DNA of 18,295 bases from positions 1 to 18,295 of the forward strand of contig CAJMRR010000024.1 of NCBI GenBank assembly GCA_905215835.1, given 5' to 3'. The notes under the pieces were generated by a model. It did no database searches and was not told the origin of the DNA. It saw only the letters and a program-made list of their open reading frames with translations. A program made the translations under genes and the position numbers. The DNA comes from an uncultured bacterium. GTDB lineage: Bacteria > Actinomycetota > Coriobacteriia > Coriobacteriales > Coriobacteriaceae. Below are positions 1 through 7,899 of this stretch, piece by piece. Positions within the stretch are counted from its first letter, which is position 1. Each line of letters begins with the position of its first letter.

Positions 1-1
1 C

Positions 2-787
2 TCGGCATCCTCGGTGGCCAAGCCGGTGTTCGACGCACTGGGCGCCGATGTGCGCGTGATCAATGCCGCGCCCGACGGCTTTAACATCAATGTCGACTGC
101 GGCTCTACGCATATTGAGCGCCTGCAGCGCCACGTGGTGGAGCAGGGCCTGGATGTGGGTTTTGCCTACGATGGCGATGCCGACCGCTGCCTGGCCGTGG
201 ACGAGCGCGGCCGCGTGGTCGACGGTGACCAGATCCTGTACGTGTGCGGTGTGTACCTGAACAAGCACGGGCGTCTCTCGGGCGGTACCGTGGTGCCGAC
301 GATCGCCAGCAACTTTGGCCTGATCAAGTCGTTGGAGCTTGCCGGCCTGAGTGCCGTGACCAGCGGCGTGGGCGACCGTCACGTGTATGCCAAGATGCGC
401 GAGGGCGGCTACAGCCTGGGCGGCGAGCAGACGGGCCACACGATCTTTGGTGATATCGAGCGCACGGGCGACGGCATTATGACCTCGCTGCGCGTGATGG
501 AAGTGATTCGTGCCGAGCGCGAGACGCTCTCGCAGCTCACGGCTCCGTGCAAGCTACTGCCGCAGGCTCAGGTTGCTGTACGCGTGGCGGATAAAGATGC
601 CGCGCTGGGCAACATGGGCGTGCAAGCCGCCATCGCCGAGGCCGAGGCGTCGCTGGCGGGCGAGGGCCGCGTGCTGGTGCGCAAGAGTGGAACCGAGTCG
701 GTGATTCGCGTTTTGGCCGAAGCTCCCGACCAGGCAGCTGCCGACGTCGCCATGAAGCGCATCGCCGCGGCGCTGGAAGCTCTGTAA
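2..787 (+). CDS. glmM: Phosphoglucosamine mutase GlmM, C-terminal part (5' end outside window)
   Basis: GlmM converts glucosamine-6-phosphate to glucosamine-1-phosphate in the cytoplasm, the step feeding UDP-GlcNAc for peptidoglycan. The reading frame is open from the left edge; about 261 codons are visible against a usual length near 450, so the N-terminal domain with the catalytic serine is missing. Visible motifs, in order: the metal-binding loop DGDADR (about 170-187), the sugar-recognition loop GGEQTGH (about 420-440) and the phosphate-binding loop near the end. That last loop reads RKSGTES where RPSGTEP is usual; I take this as lineage variation, since the SGTE core is intact. The VGDRHVYAKMREGGY stretch favours GlmM over phosphomannomutases. 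The internal GTG at 14 is not a start, because the family sequence continues upstream in frame. A strong hairpin follows the stop. Confidence 0.95.
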   Translation, partial: SASSVAKPVFDALGADVRVINAAPDGFNINVDCGSTHIERLQRHVVEQGLDVGFAYDGDADRCLAVDERGRVVDGDQILYVCGVYLNKHGRLSGGTVVPTIASNFGLIKSLELAGLSAVTSGVGDRHVYAKMREGGYSLGGEQTGHTIFGDIERTGDGIMTSLRVMEVIRAERETLSQLTAPCKLLPQAQVAVRVADKDAALGNMGVQAAIAEAEASLAGEGRVLVRKSGTESVIRVLAEAPDQAAADVAMKRIAAALEAL

Positions 788-823
788 GGTAGTCATTGGG
801 GACGTTCTTAAACAACTAGGTGG

Positions 824-862
824 AAAGGGGGCGCCGCGGATTGGTTCCGCGGCGCCCCCTTT
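824..862. terminator. Perfect 17-bp hairpin between convergent glmM and M32 peptidase genes
   Basis: Positions 824-840 and 846-862 are exact reverse complements around a 5-nt loop. The stem begins AAA and ends TTT, so it reads as an intrinsic terminator on both strands, with only a short U run. It ends glmM from the left and the minus-strand carboxypeptidase from the right. Confidence 0.85.
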
Positions 863-884
863 GCGTTGGCGTGTCGGTTATGCC

Positions 885-2468
885 TTACAGCTCGTACAGC
901 GTGGTGAACTTGTCCTGCAGGTAGCTGCAGTAGTAGCGGGCATCGAACGCCATGCCGCATGCGCCCTTGATGAGTTCCGGCGCGTCTTTGGCGCGGCCCC
1001 ACTGCCAAATGTGCTCGCCCAGCCAGGCGCGGACAGGTGTCAGGTCGCCGCTCGCGCAGGCGCCGGTAAGGTCGACACCGTCGCGGCACATGGCCGGCAC
1101 AAACATGGCATCGTAGGCACTGCCCAGCGCATACGTGGGGAAGTAGCCAAACGAGCCGCCGCTCCAGTGCGTATCCTGTAGGCAGCCGTGCGTGTCGTCG
1201 GGAACGGGAATGCCCAGGTACTCATCCATAAAGCGATTCCAAAGCGCGGGGATGTCCTTGGCCGTGGCCTCGCCGGCAAACAGCATGCGCTCAATCTCGT
1301 AGCGCACCATAACGTGCAGCGGATAGGTGAGCTCGTCGGCCTCGGTGCGGATCAACGACGGCTGCGCGATGTTCACGGCGCGGTAGAGCGTGTCCTCGTC
1401 TACGTTGCCGTAGACCTCGGGCGCGTGGCGGCGCAGCACCTCGAGCAGCGGTCCCATAAAGGCACGGCTGCGGCCCACGGTGTTCTCAAAGAAGCGGCTC
1501 TGGCTCTCGTGGATGCCCATGGAGGTGCCGCCCTCCAGGCAGGTGCGCGCATAGGCGGGATTGACGCCCAGCTCGTACATGGTGTGCCCCGCCTCGTGGA
1601 TGATGCTGTAGACGTTGGAGATGCAATCGTCCTCGTAGATGTGTGTCGCGATGCGCGCGTCACCCACGGCAAAGCCCTCGCTAAACGGGTGCTCGGTAAA
1701 GGCAAGCGTGGTGTCGTCCAGGTTCAGGCCGACGAGCTTCATCAGGTCGAAGCTCATGGCGCGCTGGGCGGCCTCGGGCACGCGGGCGTGCAAAAAGTCG
1801 GCATCGGGCTGCTGGCCGCGCTCGCCGATGGCGTGCACGAGCGGCACGACCGTGGCCTTGACCTCCTCGCAAAATGCGTCGAAGCTCTCGGCAGAAAGGC
1901 CGCGCTCGTACTGGTCGAGCCAAACGTCGTATGGGTCGCGCTTGGGGTCCATGAGTTCGGCCTGATGCTTAAGTTGGGCGACGATTCTATCCACATAGGG
2001 CTCAAAGCTCGCCCAGTCGTTGGCCGTCTTGGCCTTGTGCCACACGGCGTCGGCCTCGCAGGTGAGCCTGGTCCAGGCTTCGGCCTCCTCGGTGGGAATA
2101 ACGCTTGCCTCGCGCTGGTCGCGGCCGAGCACGCGGATCTCGTCGAGCAGCTGCGGGTCGTCTACGTGTCCGCCTGCAACCGTCTCGCGCGCTAACGAGC
2201 GTACGAGCTCAACGGACTTCTCGCTGGTCAGCAGCTTGTGATGCTCGCCGGCAAGCGTGCCCATGGCGTCGGCACGGGCGGCAGCGCCGTTGGCAGGAGC
2301 AATCGTCGCCCCATCGAACTCGGCAATCTTGAGCAGGTACTCGCGAGTCCACAGCTTGCCCTCGAGTTTGCGGAACTTTTTGACGGCCTTGTCGACTTTA
2401 GCGGCCTTGACGCCCTTGGCGGCTTTTGCCACGGCGGCCTTGGCCTTCTTATCGAGTTTCTTTCCCAT
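885..2468 (-). CDS. M32 family zinc metallocarboxypeptidase (carboxypeptidase Taq type)
   Basis: The 527-residue product is a thermostable-carboxypeptidase-1-type peptidase that removes C-terminal residues from peptides; it lacks a signal peptide and is probably cytoplasmic. Family M32 motifs are all present: DARIAT (270-275), the zinc motif HEAGH (291-295), HESQ with the third ligand Glu321 (320-323), IRTEAD (373-378) and the GCLQDTHW signature followed by GYFPTYALG (428-449). The usual WDQ near the N-terminus is FDG here (51-53). The start ATG is preceded by AAGGA about 7 nt upstream on the minus strand. The first 40 or so residues are an unusual lysine/alanine-rich tail absent from the classic enzymes. 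The gene is divergent from the pheST T-box. I see no convincing sigma-70 promoter on the minus strand in 2469-2600. Confidence 0.93.
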   Translation of the reverse strand: MGKKLDKKAKAAVAKAAKGVKAAKVDKAVKKFRKLEGKLWTREYLLKIAEFDGATIAPANGAAARADAMGTLAGEHHKLLTSEKSVELVRSLARETVAGGHVDDPQLLDEIRVLGRDQREASVIPTEEAEAWTRLTCEADAVWHKAKTANDWASFEPYVDRIVAQLKHQAELMDPKRDPYDVWLDQYERGLSAESFDAFCEEVKATVVPLVHAIGERGQQPDADFLHARVPEAAQRAMSFDLMKLVGLNLDDTTLAFTEHPFSEGFAVGDARIATHIYEDDCISNVYSIIHEAGHTMYELGVNPAYARTCLEGGTSMGIHESQSRFFENTVGRSRAFMGPLLEVLRRHAPEVYGNVDEDTLYRAVNIAQPSLIRTEADELTYPLHVMVRYEIERMLFAGEATAKDIPALWNRFMDEYLGIPVPDDTHGCLQDTHWSGGSFGYFPTYALGSAYDAMFVPAMCRDGVDLTGACASGDLTPVRAWLGEHIWQWGRAKDAPELIKGACGMAFDARYYCSYLQDKFTTLYEL

Positions 2469-2586
2469 ACCGTATCCTTAATCTCGCAGGCCGAGCGCCG
2501 CAGGCGGGTGCGCGGCCAGTTTGCACAGCTACCTGCCTTGTACCCAGCGCGAACAAAACGGAACGCGGCGATGCGCTCGCGAAATG

Positions 2587-2595
2587 TGTTATCCT
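2587..2595 (+). promoter_or_regulatory. Candidate extended -10 promoter for the pheST T-box transcript
   Basis: TGT followed by TATCCT forms an extended -10 element about 12 nt before the first helix of the T-box leader. No good -35 box lies at the right distance, so the call rests on the extended -10 and its position. Confidence 0.4.
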
Positions 2596-2606
2596 ATAGC
2601 CCAATG

Positions 2607-2888
2607 CGTTGACGGAGAGGGTTTTGCCCGCCGCGTCGCCGGCAAGAGAGGGAAGGTCATGGGCTGCAAGCCTTCCTGCGGTGGCAAGGGCCAAGCGTTC
2701 ACTCCCGAGCAGCGACCTCAACGGGCACGCGGCCAGTGGCAGCAAAGTCCCAGTAGGGAAGCCGTGAGCCTCGCGACAAGAGGCACAGAGTGGGCGCGGC
2801 GGGCCAGACATCCGCCGGGTCAAACAAGGTGGTACCGCGGAATTCAACCGTCCTTGGGCAATGTACATGCCCGAGGACGGTTTTTTTT
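2607..2888 (+). promoter_or_regulatory. T-box leader (tRNA-Phe sensing) controlling pheST
   Basis: This is a transcriptional riboswitch that reads charging of tRNA-Phe. The T-box core AGGTGGTACCGCGG lies at 2827-2840. Its AAGG (2826-2829) can pair with CCTT (2852-2855), and its GCGG (2837-2840) with CCGT (2848-2851), forming the antiterminator with a 7-nt bulge. The bulge holds TGGT, which pairs with an ACCA tRNA end, fitting discriminator A73 of tRNA-Phe. The competing terminator pairs 2848-2860 with 2868-2880 (13 bp, one G-U) and is followed by eight T residues (2881-2888). The base of Stem I is CGTTGA (2607-2612) with TCAACG (2718-2723). The best specifier candidate is TTC at 2698-2700 followed by A, matching the Phe codon; I did not fold Stem I completely, so the specifier is less certain than the T-box itself. 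Confidence 0.9.
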
Positions 2889-2973
2889 GTTACCGAACCG
2901 GGCCGCGCATCCGCAACATCGGGCGGCGTCAGCCGTCCCGGAGCGCGGATGTGCGAGAGACGAAAGGGAAGAC

Positions 2974-4050
2974 ATGAGTCTGATTGATGATCTGGTCAAA
3001 CTCGAGGAAGAGGCCAAGGAGCTCGTCACTAGCGCTGACGACGCCGCCAAGCTCGAGGCCGCGCGCGTTGAGCTGCTCGGCCGCAAGGGCCGTATCACCG
3101 GCCTGATGCGCATGATGGGCAAGCTCGCTCCCGAGGATCGTCCCATGATGGGCAAACGCGCCAACGAGATGCGCCAGCTGATCGAGGGCATGCTCGACGA
3201 GCGCACCACCGAGATGAAGGCCGCCGCCCTCAAGCACGCACTCGAGCACGAGGCCGTCGACATCACGCTGCCGGGCATCCGTCCGCAGATCGGTCACCAG
3301 CACCTGATCAAGCAGATCATCGAGGAGGCCGAGGACATCTTCTGCGGCATCGGCTACACCGTCGAGTCCGGCCCCATGGTCGATACTTCCTACTACAACT
3401 TCACCGCACTCAACGCGCCCATGGATCACCCGAGCCGCTCGGCTCGCGACACGTTCTATGTGGTCGACAACAACCCCGGCAGCGTCGCGCATCCCGAGGC
3501 TCACGCTCACGGTGAGTCCGACGTGCTGCTGCGCACCCAGACCTCGGGCGTGCAAATCCACACCATGGAGTCGCAGAAGCCGCCCATCTACATGATCTGC
3601 CCGGGCACCGTCTACCGTCCCGACACGGCAGACGCCTGCCACCTGCCGCAGTTCAACCAGATTGAGGGCCTGGTCGTCGACGAGGGCATCACCTTTGGCG
3701 ATCTTAAGGGCACGCTCGACTACTTTGTTAAGTGCATGTTTGGCGAGGATCGCAAGACGCGTTACCGCCCGCACTTCTTCCCCTTCACCGAGCCCAGCTG
3801 CGAGGTGGACGTGAGCTGCCACGTGTGCGGCGGCAAGGGCTGCAACTTCTGCAAGCACAGCGGCTGGATCGAGATCCTGGGCTGCGGTATGGTCGACCCC
3901 AACGTCCTGATCAACTGCGGCATCGACCCCGAGAAGTACACCGGCTTCGCCTTTGGTATTGGCGCCGAGCGCGTCGCGGCACTGCGCTACGACCTGCCCG
4001 ACCTGCGCACGTTGATGACTGGTGACATGAGGTTCTTGAACCAGTTCTAG
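2974..4050 (+). CDS. pheS: Phenylalanine--tRNA ligase alpha subunit PheS
   Basis: PheS is the catalytic class II subunit of the (alpha-beta)2 phenylalanyl-tRNA synthetase, which charges tRNA-Phe using ATP. The 358-residue product has an N-terminal coiled-coil arm (about 1-95), class II motif 1 near HPSRSARDTFYV (152-163), a motif 2 region YRPDTADACHLPQFNQIEG (214-232) and motif 3 GFAFGIGAERVAALRY (324-339), including the FAFG alanine associated with phenylalanine selectivity. A four-cysteine cluster (C282, C285, C290, C293) resembles the zinc-ribbon-like insert known in many Gram-positive PheS proteins. ATG 2974 is chosen because AAGGGA lies just upstream and because the in-frame open region before it is the T-box leader. 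pheT follows after 63 nt, in one operon. Confidence 0.97.
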   Translation: MSLIDDLVKLEEEAKELVTSADDAAKLEAARVELLGRKGRITGLMRMMGKLAPEDRPMMGKRANEMRQLIEGMLDERTTEMKAAALKHALEHEAVDITLPGIRPQIGHQHLIKQIIEEAEDIFCGIGYTVESGPMVDTSYYNFTALNAPMDHPSRSARDTFYVVDNNPGSVAHPEAHAHGESDVLLRTQTSGVQIHTMESQKPPIYMICPGTVYRPDTADACHLPQFNQIEGLVVDEGITFGDLKGTLDYFVKCMFGEDRKTRYRPHFFPFTEPSCEVDVSCHVCGGKGCNFCKHSGWIEILGCGMVDPNVLINCGIDPEKYTGFAFGIGAERVAALRYDLPDLRTLMTGDMRFLNQF

Positions 4051-4113
4051 AACGCTTTCTTCTTAGTTGCAGTTTCCGGCTCAAAGCCGCATTTATGAAA
4101 GGAGACCAGTTAG

Positions 4114-6567
4114 ATGCGCGTTTCTTACGACTGGCTCAAGACCATGATCGATATTCCGGAGGATCCCAAGACCCTTTCGGACGAATATATCCGTACCGGC
4201 ACCGAGGTCGAGGCGATCGACACCGTGGGCGAGTCCTTCGACCACGTGGTGACCGCCAAGGTGCTCACCAAGATCCCGCACCCCGATAGCGACCACATGT
4301 ATGTGTGCTTGGTCGATGTGGGCGACAAGAATCTCGACGCCGACGGCAATCCCGCTCCGCTGCAGATCGTCTGCGGCGCGCAGAACTTCGAGGCCGGCGA
4401 CCACATCGTCACGGCCATGATTGGCGCCGTGCTTCCCGGCGACGTTAAGATCAAGAAGAGCAAGCTTCGCGGCGTCGTGTCCATGGGCATGAACTGCTCC
4501 GCGCGCGAGCTCGGCCTGGGTGGCGACCACTCCGGCATCATGATCCTGCCCGAGGATACGCCCTGCGGCATGCCGTTTGCCGAGTACGTGGGCTCGAGCG
4601 ACACCGTGCTCGACTGTGAGATCACGCCCAACCGTCCCGACTGCCTGTCCATGATCGGCATGGCCCGCGAGACCGGCGCCATCTTCGACCGCGATTTCCA
4701 CGTTGAGCTGCCCGCCATCAAGGTCGAGACCGGCCGCGCGACCGACGACGAGCTTTCCGTCGAGATCGCCGACGAGGGCCTGTGCGACCGCTACGTTGCC
4801 CGCATCGTGCGCAACGTCAAGGTCGGCCCGTCGCCAGACTGGATGGTCAAGCGCCTCAACGCCCTGGGCGTGCGCCCGCACAACAACATCGTCGACATCA
4901 CCAACTACGTGATGATGCTCACCGGTCAGCCGCTGCACGCCTTTGACCTGGACACCTTTGCCGAGCGCGATGGCCACCGTCGTGTGGTGGTTCGTGCCGC
5001 CCAGCAGGACGAGAAGTTCACGACGCTCGACGGCGAGGAGCGCGTGCTCGACGCCGGCATGGGCCTCATCACCGACGGCGAGCGCCCCGTGGCGTTGGCC
5101 GGCGTTATGGGTGGCATGGATTCCGAGATCGAGGACGATACCGTTGACGTGATGGTCGAGAGCGCCTGCTTCAACGCCGGCCGCACCTCGCACACCAGCC
5201 GTGACCTGTCGCTGATCTCCGACGCCTCCATCCGCTTTGAGCGCCAGGTCGACGAGAGCGGCTGCGTGGACGTCGCCAATGTGACGTGCGCGCTCATCGA
5301 GGAGATCGCCGGCGGCGAGGTCGCCCCCGGCTATGTGGACGTGTTCCCCGCGCCCAAGACCATCGACAGCATCAAGCTGCGCTTGGCCCGCGTGCATGCC
5401 ATCTGCGGTGCCGACATCGAGCCCGAGTTTATCGAGCGTTCGCTCACCCGCCTGGGCTGCACCGTCGAGCGCGACGGCGATGACTTCATGGTCACCCCGC
5501 CGAGCTTCCGTCCCGACCTGCCGCGTGAGATCGACCTGATCGAGGAGGTCCTGCGCCTGTGGGGCATGGGCCGCGTGACGGCGACCATCCCGGCTGCCAA
5601 GAACCACATCGGCGGCCTGACCCGCGAGCAGAAGCTCACCCGTAAGGTCGGCGAGATCCTGCGCGCCTGCGGCCTCAACGAGACCACGACTTTCGGCTTT
5701 GCCGCCCCGGGTGACCTGGAGAAGATCGGTATGTCCACCGAGGGCCGCGGTTGCCCCGTGGTGCTCATGAACCCGCTGGTAGCCGAGCAGACCGAGATGC
5801 GTCGTTCGCTGCTGCCGGGCCTGCTGCAGTCCGTGGCCTACAACGAGGCGCACGGTACGCCCAACGTGCACCTGTACGAGGTCGGCAGCCTGTTCCACGG
5901 TCGCGAGAACGCCAGCCTGCCCAAGGAGACCAAGTCCGTGGCGGGCGTGCTCTCGGGCCAGTGGAGCGAGCGGTCCTGGAACATGAAGTATCGCAAGCTG
6001 CGTTTCTTCTTTGGCAAGGGCATTGTCGAGGAGCTGCTCGCCCAGCTGCGCATCGAGAAGGTTCGCTTCCGTCCCGTCGAGGGCGAGGGCTACGCTTTCT
6101 TGCAACCGGGTCGTGCGGCCGAGGTTCTGTCCGGCGGCACCGTGCTGGGCTGGGTCGGCGAGATCCACCCCGAGGCGCGCGAGGCCTGCGGTATCGATGA
6201 GGTCGTCGTTGCCTTTGAGCTCGACTTGGACAAGCTGATCAAGGGCGCCCGCAACCAGGAGAACTACCGCGAGTTCTCGCAGTACCCGGCCGTTGAGCAC
6301 GACCTTGCTATCGTGGTCGACAACACTGTGACCTGCGAGGATCTTGAGCGTCGTATTACGAGTGCCGGCGGCAAGCTGCTCGAGGGCGTGCGCCTGTTCG
6401 ACGTCTACCGCGATCCCATCCGTATCGGTGCGGGCAAGAAGTCCATGGCCTTTGCGCTTACGTATCGCTCCGACGACCACACGCTCACCAGCGAAGAGGT
6501 CGAAAAAGCGCACCAGAAGATCGTCACCAAGGTGTGCAAGGGCGTAAACGGCGAGGTCCGCGGCTAG
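4114..6567 (+). CDS. pheT: Phenylalanine--tRNA ligase beta subunit PheT
   Basis: The 817-residue product is the large subunit of phenylalanyl-tRNA synthetase; it positions the tRNA and edits mischarged Tyr-tRNA-Phe. Domains in order: N-terminal B1 segment (1-40), EMAP/tRNA-binding OB fold (about 40-165, with KIPHPDSDHMYVC and the SMGMNCSARELGLG region), the B3/B4 editing module (about 215-400), B5 (about 415-490), the catalytic-like core (about 495-720) and the C-terminal FDX-ACB anticodon-binding domain (about 723-816, beginning YREFSQYPAVEHDLAIVVD). Length is normal for the long bacterial form. GAAAGGAG lies 9 nt before the ATG. It is cotranscribed with pheS and so falls under the T-box. 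Confidence 0.97.
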   Translation: MRVSYDWLKTMIDIPEDPKTLSDEYIRTGTEVEAIDTVGESFDHVVTAKVLTKIPHPDSDHMYVCLVDVGDKNLDADGNPAPLQIVCGAQNFEAGDHIVTAMIGAVLPGDVKIKKSKLRGVVSMGMNCSARELGLGGDHSGIMILPEDTPCGMPFAEYVGSSDTVLDCEITPNRPDCLSMIGMARETGAIFDRDFHVELPAIKVETGRATDDELSVEIADEGLCDRYVARIVRNVKVGPSPDWMVKRLNALGVRPHNNIVDITNYVMMLTGQPLHAFDLDTFAERDGHRRVVVRAAQQDEKFTTLDGEERVLDAGMGLITDGERPVALAGVMGGMDSEIEDDTVDVMVESACFNAGRTSHTSRDLSLISDASIRFERQVDESGCVDVANVTCALIEEIAGGEVAPGYVDVFPAPKTIDSIKLRLARVHAICGADIEPEFIERSLTRLGCTVERDGDDFMVTPPSFRPDLPREIDLIEEVLRLWGMGRVTATIPAAKNHIGGLTREQKLTRKVGEILRACGLNETTTFGFAAPGDLEKIGMSTEGRGCPVVLMNPLVAEQTEMRRSLLPGLLQSVAYNEAHGTPNVHLYEVGSLFHGRENASLPKETKSVAGVLSGQWSERSWNMKYRKLRFFFGKGIVEELLAQLRIEKVRFRPVEGEGYAFLQPGRAAEVLSGGTVLGWVGEIHPEAREACGIDEVVVAFELDLDKLIKGARNQENYREFSQYPAVEHDLAIVVDNTVTCEDLERRITSAGGKLLEGVRLFDVYRDPIRIGAGKKSMAFALTYRSDDHTLTSEEVEKAHQKIVTKVCKGVNGEVRG

Positions 6568-6675
6568 GTCCTGCGCTGGGGTATGGGTCAGCGGTGGCTG
6601 CTGCCGAGTCCTACGTGACTGCTATGCCCGGTATAAGGCACCGTTGAGCCTGCATATATGACACGCGCATTACAT

Positions 6676-6710
6676 AACGGCGTGCTGCTTTGTCGGCAGT
6701 GCGCCGTTTT
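6676..6710 (+). terminator. Probable intrinsic terminator of pheST
   Basis: AACGGCGTGCTGC (6676-6688) pairs with GCAGTGCGCCGTT (6696-6708) as 13 bp with two G-U pairs and a 7-nt loop. The T run is short (TTTT at 6707-6710). The -35 box of the next promoter lies in its loop, so terminator and promoter are interleaved. Confidence 0.6.
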
Positions 6711-6718
6711 GCTATGAT
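6690..6718 (+). promoter_or_regulatory. Sigma-70-type promoter of the nickel/cobalt transporter operon
   Basis: TTGTCG (6690-6695) and TATGAT (6713-6718) are separated by exactly 17 bp, and a TG one base before the -10 makes it an extended -10 promoter. The predicted start is near 6725, leaving a leader of about 90 nt and placing the dyad at 6729-6756 immediately downstream. Confidence 0.6.
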
Positions 6719-6728
6719 AGCCCGCGTC

Positions 6729-6756
6729 GTGTTACGAATCTGACATTACGTAACAC
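6729..6756. promoter_or_regulatory. Perfect dyad GTGTTACG-N12-CGTAACAC, candidate NikR operator
   Basis: The two 8-bp arms are exact reverse complements. Read as GTGTTAC-N14-GTAACAC, the site matches the half-site sequence and spacing I recall being reported for NikR in Geobacter-type bacteria; this is memory, not a search. It sits just after the predicted transcription start of the metal-transport operon, a position where a bound repressor would block transcription. The spacer also contains a smaller TTACGTAA palindrome (6746-6753), so another regulator is possible. Confidence 0.6.
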
Positions 6757-6813
6757 TGGAAAGGTGATTCAAACGGCGTTGCAATTCCGTGCGCCGATAA
6801 CCGGGAGGCGTGC

Positions 6814-7899
6814 ATGCACATTCCAGATAATTATCTGTCCCCGCAGACCGATGCCGTCATGGCGGTGGCGATGGTGCCCGTTTGGGTCCACTGCATCAAG
6901 AAGGTGCGCGCCACGCTCGATCGCAAGCACATGGCTTTCCTGGGCATCTGCGCCGCGTTCTCCTTCTTGCTCATGATGTTCAACGTGCCGCTGCCCGGCG
7001 GCACCACTGGTCACGCCGTCGGCGGCGCGCTCATCTCGCTGTTGCTGGGCCCGGAGGCCGCGGCTATCGCTGTCTCGGTCGCGCTGGCGCTGCAGGCGCT
7101 GCTGTTTGGCGACGGCGGCATCCTGTCCTTTGGCGCCAACTGCTTTAACATGGCCTTCGTGCTGCCGTTTGCCGCTGCTATCGTGTTCCGTGCGCTCAAC
7201 AGCCGTTTGCACGACAAAAGCTGGGGCACCTCGGTTTCGGCCATCGTAAGCGGCTGGGTCGGCCTGTGCCTGGCGGCCCTGTGCGCGGCAATCGAGTTTG
7301 GTATTCAGCCGATGCTCTTTACCAACGCTTCGGGCGCGCCGCTGTACTGCCCCTTCCCGCTGTCCGTGGCTATTCCGGCCATGTTGATCCCACATATGCT
7401 GGTTGCCGGCGTGGTCGAGGGCGTAGCGACGGCCGCCATCTACGGTTTTATCAAGAAGACGGCGCCGAGCATTATCGTCGGCCCCGAGGCTTCCGACGGC
7501 CTGCTTGAGACCGAGGGCGCAACCGCCAAGAAGACCTCGCTGGTCCCCACGTTCATCCTGGTCGCCGTGCTTGTCGTGGCCACGCCGCTGGGCCTGCTGG
7601 CCACGGGTGACGCTTGGGGCGAGTGGGACGCTGAGGGCGCCGCGACCGCCGTTCAGGAGGCTGGTGACGACAGTCTGCAGGCTTCGGTCGGCCTCGACAC
7701 CCCGACCTTTGCCGACGCTCTGCCCACGGGCGATTATCTGCAGGCCTATTCCGAGGAGCAGGGCCTTGGCTTTGCCGGCCAGGCTGCCATGTATATCCTG
7801 TCCGGCGTGATTGGCGTGGCGGTGCTCACCATCGCATTCCGTCTGATCTCGCTGACGGTCAAGGAAAGCGGAGCCCATGGCGATGGTCGAGCTGCCTAG
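6814..7899 (+). CDS. cbiM: ECF metal transporter substrate-binding membrane protein CbiM/NikM with fused PDGLE-type tail
   Basis: This 361-residue membrane protein is the metal-binding S component of a group I ECF transporter for Ni2+ or Co2+. It begins MHIPDNYLS: in the family the first residues, including His2, coordinate the metal. Conserved loops GGTTGHAVGG (62-71) and GDGGILSFGANCFNMA (99-114) are present, with about six hydrophobic segments up to residue 212. The C-terminal part (about 241-349) has a helix running into PLGLL, then an extracytoplasmic acidic loop and a final helix, like the PDGLE/NikN small component, so no separate CbiN gene is needed. GGGAGG lies 5 nt before the ATG. 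The gene overlaps the next one by 23 nt. The upstream dyad favours nickel; no cobalamin riboswitch was seen. An alternative name is nikM. Confidence 0.92.
   Translation: MHIPDNYLSPQTDAVMAVAMVPVWVHCIKKVRATLDRKHMAFLGICAAFSFLLMMFNVPLPGGTTGHAVGGALISLLLGPEAAAIAVSVALALQALLFGDGGILSFGANCFNMAFVLPFAAAIVFRALNSRLHDKSWGTSVSAIVSGWVGLCLAALCAAIEFGIQPMLFTNASGAPLYCPFPLSVAIPAMLIPHMLVAGVVEGVATAAIYGFIKKTAPSIIVGPEASDGLLETEGATAKKTSLVPTFILVAVLVVATPLGLLATGDAWGEWDAEGAATAVQEAGDDSLQASVGLDTPTFADALPTGDYLQAYSEEQGLGFAGQAAMYILSGVIGVAVLTIAFRLISLTVKESGAHGDGRAA

Noticed and set aside
2521..2973. In-frame upstream extension of pheS by 151 codons
   Set aside because: The segment is the T-box leader, including its terminator; the family N-terminus and the ribosome binding site both place the start at 2974.
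4093..6513. 806-codon open frame on the minus strand opposite pheT
   Set aside because: It is the mirror of a fully convincing pheT; its composition (Val, Asp, His, Ala rich) is typical of antisense frames in GC-rich genes, with no recognisable domain.
6568..6813. Cobalamin riboswitch upstream of cbiM
   Set aside because: No B12-box-like GCCACTG or accompanying conserved core was seen, and the leader after the predicted start is only about 90 nt.
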